A stretch of DNA of 64,000 bases, taken from contig OY728131.1 in the NCBI GenBank assembly GCA_963277665.1, positions 1,396,268,688 through 1,396,332,687 of the forward strand, written 5' to 3'. Both the position numbers and the translations under genes were made by a program. A model generated the notes under the pieces. It worked only from the letters and a program-made list of their open reading frames with translations, searched no databases and was not told where the DNA came from. Shown here piece after piece: positions 48,170 through 58,548 of this stretch (positions are counted from its first letter, which is position 1; the number at the start of each line of letters is the position of its first letter). Source of the DNA: Viscum album (Eukaryota; Streptophyta; Magnoliopsida; Santalales; Viscaceae).

Positions 48170-49118
48170 CCCCGCAATGGTGCTACCAGCAGCTCTGAAG
48201 GTCCTCCCCAGAGCACCCACGGGGGCCTCCCCCGCGGGCATATAATGATTGGTCACTAGAGCTTCTCTCTTGATGCGAGTCACGGAAACCCTCCACATGA
48301 CCAGAAGATCCAGAAGTAAGAAGGTCCTCCACTTGCTGTGGTCCACTTTGATGGTCCTCCCTAGGGTATACACTACAATCACTCTCCATTCAGTGGGACC
48401 ACAGATTATGATGGTAGTCCTCGCTATCATAGTCGCAACTACAGAGGTCCTCCCCGTAGTGACATCTCATCATGACAAGAAGTCCTTCCCCTTGTTTTGG
48501 CCTACCCTGAAGGTCCTCCCCAGGGGTTACGCTATAACCGAAATATACACAGCCATGCATCAGGTCACGGTGGTAGTCCTCGCCACCCTGATAACGGAGG
48601 TCCTCCCCGTAAAGACGTCGAGCAACGAGAAGGCCCTCCCCTCATTACGGTACATTCTAGAGGCCCTCCCTAGGATTTATCCTGTATATATTCTCCATGC
48701 GGAAGCAGTAATGGTAGTCCTCGCCATTGTCGCAGCTATGATGGTAGTCCTCGCCACCATGACCTCCATCACGAAGGTCCTCCCCGCAATGGCCCCAAGC
48801 AACAAGAAGGTCCTCCCCTTGTCGCGGCGTGTCCTGATGGTCCTCCCCAGGATTCATGTCAAACTCCAAGCCATGATGGTCATCCTCACCATAATGGAAG
48901 TTGTTGTGAAGGTCCTCCCAGTAACAACGCTATGCAGCCAAAAGGTCCTCCCCTTGCTGCAACATTCCTTGGTGGACCTTTCCAAGGTGTGCACTACAAA
49001 AGTCCTCTATGCAGTGAAGCATCAAGCAGTAATGGTAGTCCTCGCCATTACGACCATCATTCTGAAGTTCCTCCCCACTATGACATATTATATCGATAGC
49101 AAGGTCCTCCTCCTACCG
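48170..49118 (+). repeat. Gly/Pro-rich tandem repeat region of ORF1
   Basis: GGTCCTCC and close variants recur more than 20 times and encode, in the ORF1 frame, a cycle of EGPPR, EGPPL, DGPPQ and NGSPRH separated by 8-20 residues. GPPR-type units at 48,446, 48,599, 48,776, 48,911 and 49,064 give a higher-order period of 135-177 bases. The frame has stops at 48,671 and 49,096. Another frame (48,249-49,157, 302 codons of Val/Leu-rich KVLP repeats) is free of stops. I take it as a by-product of repeat units with lengths divisible by three, because the flanking coding frame is the GPP one. Confidence 0.75.
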
Positions 49119-49739
49119 AATCAAGCACCGAAAGGCCCTCGTATGTCGAGGCACTGAGAAGGACGAGATCGAGCATGTCATATTCCCAGCTTGTCGCTAA
49201 TGACACCCTTATTCGATCAGGAGTCGTTCCAGGGCCGCGTTCATCTTCTGAACCACCTCAGAATCGCCCACAAGACAATTCGATACCTACCGGTCCCACT
49301 GAATCTGAATACAATGAGAGTCTTAGTTGGGCTGACCAGGTAAAGGAATCACTGGCGGAGGAATATGTCGATATGTTGCACCTGAGGAAAAGACTGGCCA
49401 CGAATGATATACCAGTTATGTTTTTTACCATGCCCACCTCTCAGTAATACATACCCAGAGAGTTGTTAGAAGAATACATGCGCGACATCCGCCATAATAT
49501 ATTGACAACCCTCCGCCGGCTAAAATTGAGCTTCCAGCCCTATGAAGGGTATGTAGACGACGTCAAGATGATAGGGGACCTCCTGCGTAACATCGACCTA
49601 GATGGCCTTTCCTCGATGCAACAACAATGCCCTGAGAGGTGCAATGGGAATATGGAGGCAGATTGCCTCCACGCACTGCACCACCTCATCGGTGACGCTC
49701 AAGCGGGATTCCATATCAGGGGCTGGGGGGGAACATAGA

Positions 49740-51700
49740 GCTCTGCATTTCACTCCGCTCCTCGCCCAGAAGAACCCATTTTTCTTGGTGTCTTGCAATG
49801 TTGTCACATCGGGACAGCAATCAGGTGGACCCCCTGTGCAGGAAAGACAACACACCCAATAGAGTCGGGCCTCGAGTAAGTCCCAGAAGCGTTAGGCCCA
49901 ATGGGAACGACCAATTCAAAAACTACTGAATCAGGCCACCGAGTGCTTACAGTAGGCCTCTCGTCTAAGAGAGGCCAATCAAAGATCTCTTCCTGCATCC
50001 CTAGAAGGGACTGATCCACAAGTGAATTTGGCACCAGATCTGGTTCACCCCCTGATGGGGGCACACGAGATTAGGCAGGTCGCGCTAGCTGTAGCCACTG
50101 CCGCAATCCAGGGTCAACCCTAGCCTGCAGGGCTGGGGGAATTTTTAACAACAAATACCCCCATAATACCAATAAAATAGGGAAGAGACTCAATGTCCAG
50201 GGAACAGATCCAACCCTAGCCCTCATGGCTGGGGGCATTATTACCCCCTCAACAACAACCTCCCCCATGAGAGTCGGTATTCTCTCATCTATGGAGGACA
50301 ATCAGAAGAGGAGTTTCACGTTCTATCCCGTCATATGAATCATCATCCCCTCTAAGAGGAAGGCGCACCATAAGGTCTCATCAAAGAACTCTCCACGTCA
50401 CGCTTCACCAAGAAGTCTGAGGGAAATCCCAGGTCATGAGAGGGAAGGCTAGAAAAATACATGGGAGATCCTCTTTCTGTTTGGAAGATGACGTCCCCTC
50501 CACTCCGCAATATGTGTTCATCAAAGCCATAGAGGCTAACCCCGTGGGTAACGCCAGAGAAAATTAAAATCCAGATAGGTCGGGAGAAGACGGTTCCTGT
50601 CAGGCTGTGACTCACAATGAACCCCCAGTTGTACACACCCGGAACCAGAGGGCCGCTTTAAATATGGCCACCCCTTCAGATAACCTCCCTCCGCCTACCC
50701 TGCGAGCTTCCAACAAGGACAAGAACAAAAGAATGATTACCCTTAACCCGTCCCCCTCTCTCAATAAAAACGAGCCACTCACACTCGAAGAGAGGTTCAC
50801 TCGACAAGAAGAAGAGATGAAATAATTGAGGCAGCTTAATACCGAGCTCCTCCAGAGGAACCGCCTTATTCAATGTGTGTCCCAAGAAGAGCCATGTCAT
50901 GCACTCCCGGCAAGTGCACCTCAAAGACTAAGGCTTGCCCCGGCAAACGAAGCATGATCAGGGCTCCTTCCCAATGAGGTGCCTGGCCCGTCCAGCTACC
51001 TAGATGTGGATCTGGACGAATACCAGGATTTCACTCCACTTAGGAGGAAACCAGATAATGTACACCTAAACCCTCTGAGGGTACCCCGAACCAAATATGC
51101 ACCCTTGGTGCCGGCTAATTTGAATCCTCAGGCAACGCCTCGGGCTACGCCTGCCCAGGACCGGGCCCAACAGGATGTAAACCATGGACTCACCAATACC
51201 ATCGAGGCATTAACAACTCGACTCGAAGCGATGGAAGGTTAACAGGCTCTCATACAGCCGGAGCGGAAACCTTACCAAGATTGGGTGACCAACACACCAC
51301 CTCCACCCAATTTTTGGAGCCCTGTATTCCCCATATTTAATAGATCAGGTGATCCGGAGCAGCATTTGATGCACTACACATCCTATTGTGACCCTATGAT
51401 GGGGACTCTAGAACAACAAGAAGCAGTGAAACTCGGATGCTTCGTACGGACCTTGCAAGCATCCGCCTTCTTCTGGTATATGAGTCGGCCGACCCAGTCA
51501 GTAAAGTGCTGGGAGGACCTCTGGCAACAGTTCCTATTCCACTTCAGCTCAAAGCTGCCTATAACAATGGTTAGCGATCTCATGATCTGCAAGCAGAGGG
51601 AGAAAGAAACGGTCTTATATTTCATCGCCAGATGGAAAGGTCTGATTCTCTAAACAGACCAATTCCTCAAGATGAGATGAAAGCCATATGAATTGATAAT
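49740..51700 (+). pseudogene. Tat gag, N-terminal and capsid part
   Basis: Coding resumes here in the frame later used by pol. Open stretches at 50,607-50,825, 50,979-51,242 and 51,285-51,653 are separated by single stops. Residues of the last show PVFPIFNRSGDPEQHLMHY, AVKLGCFVRTLQASAFFWYM and QQFLFHFSSKLPITMVSDLM, then KQREKETVLYFIARW. This is the order of the plant Tat capsid domain (P...YDG..DP..HL..., LAR.WF, F...F.......L......Q...E.L..Y..R). A possible coiled coil (EERFTRQEEEM, then LRQLNTELLQRN) precedes it. Stops before 50,600 are more frequent. Confidence 0.75.
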
Positions 51701-53099
51701 ATTAGAGATGAGCTTCGAACACAGCTCATACTGGTGGAGTGCACCACTGGCTTCCGCCATCTCTCGGCCAATGCCCGAAGAATTGAGGACTCCCTGCAGC
51801 GGACTAATTCAATGTCCCGAATAGCGTCGCAGGCTCCTGCTAAGAGAGCTCATAGAGGTGAATCATCCTCTGTCACACTCATGCCGACCCCTGTGCCCAC
51901 TCCGCCGCTCAGGCCTCCACCAAATTGTAAAGGACCCCTATATATCAGTGGCTGCACCCGCCTAAATGGGACGATCAGGGAGGACCGAAGTGGAACCAGT
52001 TCGAGGAGCGAAGACAAAAAGTATACATAGTCCCAGACGATCAAGTTTGTGGCTACTTCATTGCCTCCATGAACTATAATTTTATCCGCCTCCCAGAGCC
52101 AAGGAAACCGAAAGAATTCGATCGCGATGACATGCCATATTACTTCCCCTACCATCAGATGTTGGGGCATAGTATTCGAGAGTGCTTCGTCTTCAAAGAC
52201 CTCGTGCAGAGGATGGTAGATTTCAGAAAAGTTGAGCTAGGACCACCCCCAGCACATGTGGCATGTATCTCTAGCACCGACTCCGGCAAAGAGGAGGGTT
52301 GGAATAAAGTCACCAGCAAACAGGGGAAGAAATTTGATAACTGGATGACTCGGATGACTATCAACCAAGCCCAGGGCATACCTCGAGCTCAACTACAGCA
52401 GCAGGTGTTGCCACCAACATCCCCTGAAACCGCAGAGCTGACAGCATCGGCATCACAATACTCTACGAGCCGGTCATCCAGGTAGTGTCAAAGGAGGAAA
52501 AATCACAAGAGGAGAAGCCCGCGGTGGGGCCAAGGTTAGTCCAGACCCTAGAAGATTTCATGCCCTCGAATTTGGCACCACGGGCACCGATCCACCAAAT
52601 GGCACAATCAGAGACAACCGACCAGGTTGACCTATCAGAGGATGAGGAGCCAATCATTGGTTCTATCAACGTCATCCATTTCATGGAATCATTCCCTGAA
52701 GAAGGGTATGACTACGAACCAGAGTTCCCTGCACGAGGAGCCAGGAGGAGGAATCGCAGAGGCAGATGATACCAGGGGAGGCGCAGCCACGACCGAAACC
52801 AACCTTATGGTTGGACCCCGTCCCAGACCATCAATATTGCAGAAACCCATGGGAGATACCTTTAGAGGACTCCGTAGGAGATAGAATTCCCTTCCACCTC
52901 CAAAAGCAGCCACTCTGGCCCAGTTATTCTGCGATACCCACCAGAGGAGGAGCAAGTGTCTAGTCGCCTATTGTGTACAAACAGGCCGGCCAAACCAAGT
53001 CCTCAAAACACGGTAACACCATGGACATCCATCCCCGTGGATGGTCCCTCTTTGTCGAATTCTCCAGCTCCCAAAGCACTCGCTTAGACTCTCCCGCCA
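51701..53099 (+). pseudogene. Tat gag, nucleocapsid part with zinc-finger-like motif
   Basis: The frame shifts several times here: 51,734-52,030, 52,069-52,485 and 52,485-52,769 are in three frames. The second contains YYFPYHQMLGHSIRECFVFK, the Tat motif YCPYH...GH....C...K, with the first Cys replaced by Phe. The third contains a conserved IGSINVIHFMESFPEEGY segment followed by an Arg-rich GARRRNRRGR tail. The frameshifts look like mutations, but a programmed shift cannot be ruled out from one copy. Confidence 0.7.
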
Positions 53100-53690
53100 A
53101 TGGAGAAGCATCGACCAATGGAGAAAAAACACGACATCCTTAAGCAGCTGGCCTCTATACCAGCCAAGTTTTCAATCTCGGATTCCCTGGGATTGTCAGC
53201 CGACCTTAGGGAGGCGCTTATCGAAGCTTTGACCAGCCCCCAGGAATTCCAAGCCGAGGTAGCTGCTGCCGAGATTTACGAGGCGGAGACTGGACCGACT
53301 GAATGCAATACTGTGATTTCCTTCACCGATCAGGATGAAGATGCCATCATGCAAGGACACATCAGACCACTATATGTTTCCAGAACACTGAATGGTATTG
53401 AGATCTGAAAATTATTTATAGAAAATGGATATGGAGTTAACGTCCTTCCCCTACGAACACTCCGTATGTTGGGCTACAGTGAGGACGATCTAATTCCCTC
53501 AGCCATAACTTTATTAGGTTATGACAATAGTGAGTATAAACCAATGGGAAAAATTAAGTTAAAGACCCATTTTGGTGACCTGGTAGCCTACACAGAATTC
53601 CTAGTGGTCCGGCAGAGCACAGCATTCAATGCCCTGCTGGGAAGGCCATGGCTCCATAAGCACATGGTCGTTCCTTCATCCTAAAACCAG
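53100..53690 (+). pseudogene. Tat aspartic protease
   Basis: The frame opens with a conserved HDILKQLASIPAKFSISDSL and LREALIEALTSPQEF lead-in. GHIRPLYVSRTLNGIEI follows, then a stop at 53,406. The active-site region reads LFIENGYGVNVLPLRTLRML where the family has L.D.GS.VN..P...L, so the catalytic Asp reads as Glu. The C-terminal half is well kept (PMGKIKLKTHFGDLVAYTEF, AFNALLGRPWLHKHMVVPSS). The enzyme would cut the polyprotein in the particle. The lost Asp and the stop make this copy inactive. Confidence 0.85.
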
Positions 53691-54476
53691 TGTATCAAGT
53701 ACTGCATCAATGGAAAAAGAGGGACATTGCACACCTACAAGGCTCCTTTAGAGCTCTCAGAGTCACATTACATCTACGTTAGGTTCTATGAGAAAAAGAA
53801 GAAGAAGCCTTTGATCGACGGTGTTGATTGGATCCCCACTCCAAATGGCCTGGAAATGGTCCTCGATGACCCCCTCGGGCAGCTTGGCGGAGATTATGTC
53901 CTTCCCATCAACAATGTTGAGAGTAGGAGTTCGAGTCCTGATATGCATTCAGATGTCCTCATGACATCAGTCACGATGGCCGAGCACGACAGTGCGGGAA
54001 AGTCTACCAACCCTCGATTTGGGGACGAATACTCAAGCAGGGATGCCCACGATGCCTCTCCCTCAAACCCTCGAAGGCTCAAACCGGAAACTCTCTCCTC
54101 ATCAGATCAAGGGGATAAGGACTTGGGAGAAGAAGAGGGGGAAGATCTCAGAGATGCACCTCCCGCATTTGAGGAGGGTATCTCAACCACAGTGGATGAG
54201 CTCAGGGAAGTAAACCTGGGTACCGAAGAAGACCTGAGGCCCACACTCATTAGTGTGGCCATGTCTCCCATGGATAATGAGGTATGTACCTCCTTCCCAA
54301 GGCAGCATCGGGATGTATTTTCATGGAATTACATGGAAATGCTAGTACTCGATCCCGAGGTAGCGACATGTCACTTGGGTCTTCTAGAAGACCACTGGGG
54401 CCACAAACAAGCCACTAGAAGGACACACCCCTCACATGCTTCCATGATAGAGGCTGAATTCGATAAGATCATTAAA
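53691..54476 (+). pseudogene. Tat protease-RT linker
   Basis: The frame 53,727-54,479 (250 codons) is open. Its first part is variable, Ser/Asp/Glu-rich and probably disordered. The second part (from AFEEGISTTVDELREVNLGT) is the conserved lead into RT: LISVAMSP, RDVFSWNYMEMLVLDPEVA and HLGLL segments match Tat elements closely. An RTHPSHASMIEAEFDKIIK segment leads into RT and is ended by a TAA at 54,477. Confidence 0.8.
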
Positions 54477-55230
54477 TAAGGCTTTATAAGGGAAGTCCAG
54501 TACCCCATTTGGTTGGCCAACATCAACCCTGTCAAGAAAAAGAACAGGAAAATCCGCATCTGCATTGACTTCGGAGACCTTAATCGGCATTTTTTGAAAG
54601 ATGACTTCCCAATTCCAATCACCGAGTTGTTAATTGATATGATGGCCGGGTATGAGGATCTATCCTTCTTGGGTGGATATTCTGGATATAATCAAATCAA
54701 CATGGCCTGGGAAGACGAATAAGCCATTGTCTTCAGGGCCCCTCAAGGGGTATGCTGTTATAGGGTCGTTCCCTTTGGTCTCAAGAATGTTGGCGCCATG
54801 TATCATCATTCCATGCATCAGATCTTTGTGATGTTCTTGAGGAAATTCGTTGAATGTTACATGGATGACCTAGTGATCAAGTCCAGACAGTTCTCGGATC
54901 ACCTGTCAGACCTTGAGACTATCTTCAAAAAGTTTCGATAGTATAGCTTGAAGATGAACCCCTTGAAATGCTCCTTTGGGGTTACCTTAGGGAAATTTCT
55001 TGGCTTCGTCGTACACCATCGTGGCATCGAAGTCGACCCTTAGAAGAAAAAGGCTATAATGAGCCTACCACCTCCTCGAAATCTCACTGAGCTGAGGGGA
55101 TTCTATGTACACCTAGCCTATATTAGGTTGTTCATAGCCTACTTGGCAGGCAAATGTTTTCCCTTCACCAGGTTGATGAAGAAGGGGGTCACGTACCAAT
55201 GGACGGATGACTGCCAAGAGGCGTTCAACA
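54477..55230 (+). pseudogene. Tat reverse transcriptase
   Basis: GFIREVQYPIWLANINPVKK, KIRICIDFGDLNRHFLKDDF, LSFLGGYSGYNQINMAWEDE, YRVVPFGLKNVGAMY and VECYMDDLVIKS all match the plant Tat RT in order. The catalytic YMDD is at 54,858-54,869. The first motif-A Asp position reads FLGGYSGYNQ, where the family usually has D or N-containing FMDG.SGYNQ. Stops at 54,720, 54,940 and 55,040 interrupt the frame, and no indel is needed. The thumb region NPLKCSFGVTLGKFLGFVVH is intact. Confidence 0.9.
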
Positions 55231-55710
55231 ACTTGAAGAAGTACCTCTTAAGGCCACCAGTTCTCATGCCCCCAGTCGAAGGAAGACCTATCTTTCTATA
55301 TGTGACGGCCCTAGAACGGTCATTGGGAGCCTTACTCACACAGAAGAATGACGCCGGCAGTGAAAACAGTCTCTATTACCTCAGTCAAACCATGATTGAT
55401 GTTGAGACTCGATACTCAAATATCGAGAAGAGATTTATGGCCTGGGTATTCGAGGTTCAAAAGTTGCAACATTATCTGCAGTATCATGAGTTCCATTTCA
55501 TCTCACGGAGTAACCTGCTCAAGTACATCCTTAGTCGCCCGATGCTAACCGGACGCCTATCACGATGGGCGGTCATCCTACAACAATTCGACATCTGGTT
55601 CGTGCCTCAAAACCCCATCAAGGGCCAGGCATTAGCATACTTTCTGGAAAGGCACCCTTCAACAGGGACCACTGCACTGGACGCTAAACTACCTAATGAA
55701 AATATATTCT
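55231..55710 (+). pseudogene. First (degenerate) RNase H of the Tat element
   Basis: It lies in the frame open from 55,059 to 55,943. AFNNLKKYLLRPPVLMPPVE, IFLYVTALERSLGALLTQKN, YYLSQTMIDVETRYSNIEKR, LQHYLQYHEFHFISRSNLLK and GRLSRWAVILQQFDIWF follow the retroviral-type RNase H fold. The first catalytic Asp is absent (YVTALERS), as is usual in Tat elements, where this domain is thought to be reduced to a tether. The Glu is kept in SNIEKR. Confidence 0.85.
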
Positions 55711-56197
55711 CGGTTCAAGGGGAGTTCCCAACATGGGAAATATACTTTGACGGCGCGTCCCGAAGCCCCACCGGGAAGAGGATGGAGGATCTTAGATTCC
55801 ACAAAGTGGGTCTTGGGATAATACTCGTGTCCCAAGAAAAAGCAATTTTTCCGTATTCCTTCCTCCTGTCAGAGGGATGTACGAACAATGAAGCAAAATA
55901 TGAAGCCCCCATTGCAGGCCTGGAACTCGCACTCCAGGCATGAGTACAACACCTTAAGGTAAAAGGCGACTCAGAGCTAGTCATCAAGCAAGTCAATGGT
56001 GACTATGCTATTAAAAATGAGGAGCTGATACCCTTGATTGACCATGTCCGAGGGTTAATGTCCGAGTTCTCCACAGAAACAAAATTGACTTATATTCCCC
56101 GGTCCTAGAATGCTCAGGCTGATGCATTAGCCAACACCGCCACAGCCCTAGTCGACCTAAACCGAGATGAAACGATTATCAGTATTGCTCATCGTTG
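55711..56197 (+). pseudogene. Second, archaeal-type RNase H (aRNH)
   Basis: WEIYFDGASR, EGCTNNEAKYEAPIAGLELA, LKVKGDSELVIKQVNGDYAI and NAQADALANTA give the four acidic catalytic residues (D, E, D, D) of an RNase HI, all present. This extra domain is the hallmark of the Tat lineage among plant gypsy elements and presumably does the RNA removal. Two stops break it, at 55,941 and 56,106. The second replaces a Trp codon by TAG, a G-to-A change. Confidence 0.9.
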
Positions 56198-57568
56198 AAT
56201 GGTATTTCAATTTGTTCAAACTAAGACAGAAGAGATCCCTGAATTCAGTCCTGTCCCTGAGCCATATGCTCCTGCTACCGGCTGGATGACCCCCATCACG
56301 AACTACCTTCAACGGGGAGATCTTCTATCAGACAGGGCTGAACGAGAGAAAATACGGAGAAGGGAAATCAATTTTGTCCTATATGGCGGCGCGGGTAAGA
56401 AAGAGGTCCTCTACAAATGAGACCTCGATGGAGTGATCCTCAGGTACATTGACGGAGAAGAAACTGTTGTCGTCATGACTGAAGTACATGCAGGAGTGTG
56501 TGGAGCACATCAACTGGGGACCAAGCTTTCCCATCAGGTTTGAAGGCTTCGGTACTACTGGCCTACAGTGGCACAAGACTGGGAGCATTTTACAGCAAAA
56601 TGCCACTCATGCCAAATTCATGCCAACTTAATACACCAGCACCCAGAGACTTAATACACCATCACCCAGAGTTTCTTCATCAAGCTAAGTACTCCTGGTC
56701 GTTTTCCATCTGGGGGATGGACGTTGTGGGACCATATCCTCCTGCCACGTCCAAACAACTGAAGTATATCCTCACGTCAAATAACTTCTTTTCCAAATGG
56801 GCAGAAGTCGTACCCCTCAAGGAAGTCAGGGCAAGAAATATTGTCAGCTTCGTGAAGGCCAATATCATCACCAGATTTTGTGTCCCTCATACTATACTGA
56901 TAGAAAACGACACCAATTTCTGCTCTGCTGTGTTGGAAAAGCTATACCACGAGTGTGGTATCAAGGCTATCCACTCATCCCGCTACCATGCAGCAGCCAA
57001 CAGACAGATATAAGCTTTCAAAAAGACCATGTCCAACATCCTCTAGAAAATGGTGGACAAAGATAGGAAGTCATGGCCGGATAATCTCCTCCTTGCATTT
57101 TGGGCTTATCAAACCACAATCTGCACTACTACTCGGTCTACCCCGTGCTCATTGGTGTACTGCACGGAGGCGGTCCTGCCCATTGAACTCCAACTTCTCT
57201 CACTCTGCGTTTTCATCTGTGATCGATTATCTGATGATGAGTAGTCAGAAAAGTGGCTAGGTGAATTAGAACAGCTTGACGAGAAGCGGCTGCACACTCT
57301 ACACCACCTGGAAGTGTACCAGAACTGGATCGCATGAGCCTTCAACAAAAAGGTATGCCTCTAGTCTTTCTTGGAAGGAGAATTAGTGTTGGTCCTATGG
57401 ACCCCAATGATACCCGACAAGAAGCCTCCAAAGCTAGAGCCCAAGTGGGAGGGATCATATGTTGTACACAAGGTCTACTCCGAGGGAGCATATTCCCTTA
57501 TCTCCATAGACGGGAAATCCACCACGGCTCCTACCAATGTGAGATTCCTGAAGAATTATTTCACATAG
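56198..57568 (+). pseudogene. Tat integrase
   Basis: The zinc-binding part reads EVHAGVCGAHQLGTKLSHQV, YYWPTVAQDWEHFTAKCHSC (HHCC residues present), with stops at 56,418 and 56,540. The frame then shifts once. The core reads FSIWGMDVVGPYPPAT (first Asp), FFSKWAEVVPLKEV, IENDTNFCSAVLEKLYHECG (the second Asp position reads Glu) and ANRQI followed by TAA at the catalytic Glu position (57,010). The C-terminal part (57,050-57,568) has NLLLAFWAYQTTICTTTRST and an SH3-like KLEPKWEGSYVVHKVYSEGA ending. The enzyme would insert the cDNA in the nucleus. This copy has lost two of three catalytic residues. Confidence 0.9.
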
Positions 57569-57630
57569 AGACAGATAACCCTTTGTCAGAGCTGTATGAC
57601 ACTAAACTGCCCAGCACCTTGTTCTTACCG

Positions 57631-57806
57631 CATGACGTTAAAATTCATGGAATCTAATAATTCCCCTTTGTCCTGACCACATGACATTAAACTGTATAGC
57701 CCACGTCCTCACCACATGACGTTAAACTGTATGGAGAACGTCCTCACCGCATGACGTTAAACTGCATAGAGATCATCCTTGCCGCACGACGTTAAACTAC
57801 ATGGAC
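57631..57806. repeat. Dyad-motif cluster 1
   Basis: Five copies of CATGACGTTAAACTGCATGG (allowing a few changes) start at 57,631, 57,680, 57,715, 57,750 and 57,785. The middle ones are exactly 35 bases apart. A GTCCTCACCG-type spacer separates them. No frame is kept. Confidence 0.85.
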
Positions 57807-57837
57807 AAGGTGATTTATAAACACCCCCTTCCCCTGT

Positions 57838-58520
57838 CTATGGACCAGACCTGAACAGGGTGTATCGTCTTTCAGAGAACTACATGAGGCTTGATTCCTA
57901 CCCTCGCAGGATACGTAGTGACGCCAGAATTCCATGCCCTGACCCAACCACCTCAAAAAGAACAAAAACAAAACAAAAACAAAAACAAAAATGCCCATCC
58001 CCCCATGTATATACCATAACCGCACGAGGTGTGCCCATCGTCCAAACCACATGACGTTAAACTATATGGACTCTGTCCTCACCGCATGATGCTAAAATGC
58101 ACGGATTCTAGATAACTATGTATGGCTTGATTCCTGCCCTCGTAGGATACATAGTGATGCTAGGATCCCCAGTCTTGGCCCAGCCCCTGAATAAAAAAAT
58201 GCTTTCTTTCCCTCCGTGTATGGACCAGACCTGAAAGGGGTGTACTCATTCCAGTGAACTATGTAATGCTTGATTCCTTCCCTCACAGGATACGTAGCGA
58301 CCCTAGGATCCCCATTCTTGGCCCATCCCCCTGAATAAAAAAAATACCTTCTTTCCCCCCATGTATGGACCAGACCTGCACAGGGTGTACTCATTCTAGA
58401 GAACAATGTACGGCTTGATTCTTACCCTCACATGATACGTAGAAACGCCACGATCCCCATTCCGGGACCAGAACCTTAAAAAAAAGAGATTCCCTTTCCC
58501 CCCATGTGCGATCCAGACCA
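57838..58520. repeat. 147-bp tandem repeat with stem-loop
   Basis: ATGGACCAGACCTG occurs near 57,840, 58,218, 58,364 and, changed, 58,510. The stem-loop starts at 57,880, 58,116, 58,259 and 58,404. Complete units are 143-146 bases apart in the last part. Each contains ...GGGGTGTACTCATTC, the stem-loop, GGATCCCCATTCTTGGCCCA and an A-run followed by CTTTCTTTCCCCCCATGT. Between 57,930 and 58,110 the array is disturbed by two dyad motifs and a CAAAAACAAAA run. Confidence 0.85.
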
Positions 58521-58548
58521 ACACGGGGTGTAATTTTCCTCCTTACCA

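Larger units (their letters stand above)
46370..49738 (+). pseudogene. ORF1 of the Tat element, long upstream ORF of unknown function
   Basis: One reading frame carries open stretches 46,370-47,137, 47,180-47,605, 47,843-48,259, 49,175-49,447 and 49,463-49,738, plus most of 48,490-49,175. About 1,120 codons are interrupted by a handful of stops and one small frameshift near 48,450-48,510. Such persistence of a single frame argues for a real protein. The N-terminal 250 residues are Arg/Pro/Glu-rich and basic. The middle has HPDMV-type repeats, then a Gly/Pro-rich repeat region. The last 190 residues look globular and helical (ESLAEEYVDMLHLRKRL, EEYMRDIRHNILTTLRRLKL). No homology is recognised. 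Gag-pol follows in a different frame. The start could be the Met at 46,370 or the one near 46,427; a TTTCACAG splice-acceptor-like site lies between them. Confidence 0.65.

Noticed and set aside
51653..52485. Programmed ribosomal frameshifts in gag
   Set aside because: Three frame changes within 800 bases alongside plain stops fit decay better. No slippery sequence with a clear downstream structure was seen.
57631..57806. CRISPR-like array of 20-bp repeats with 15-base spacers
   Set aside because: Spacers are short and partly similar to each other, repeats are diverged, and the site lies inside a plant retrotransposon.
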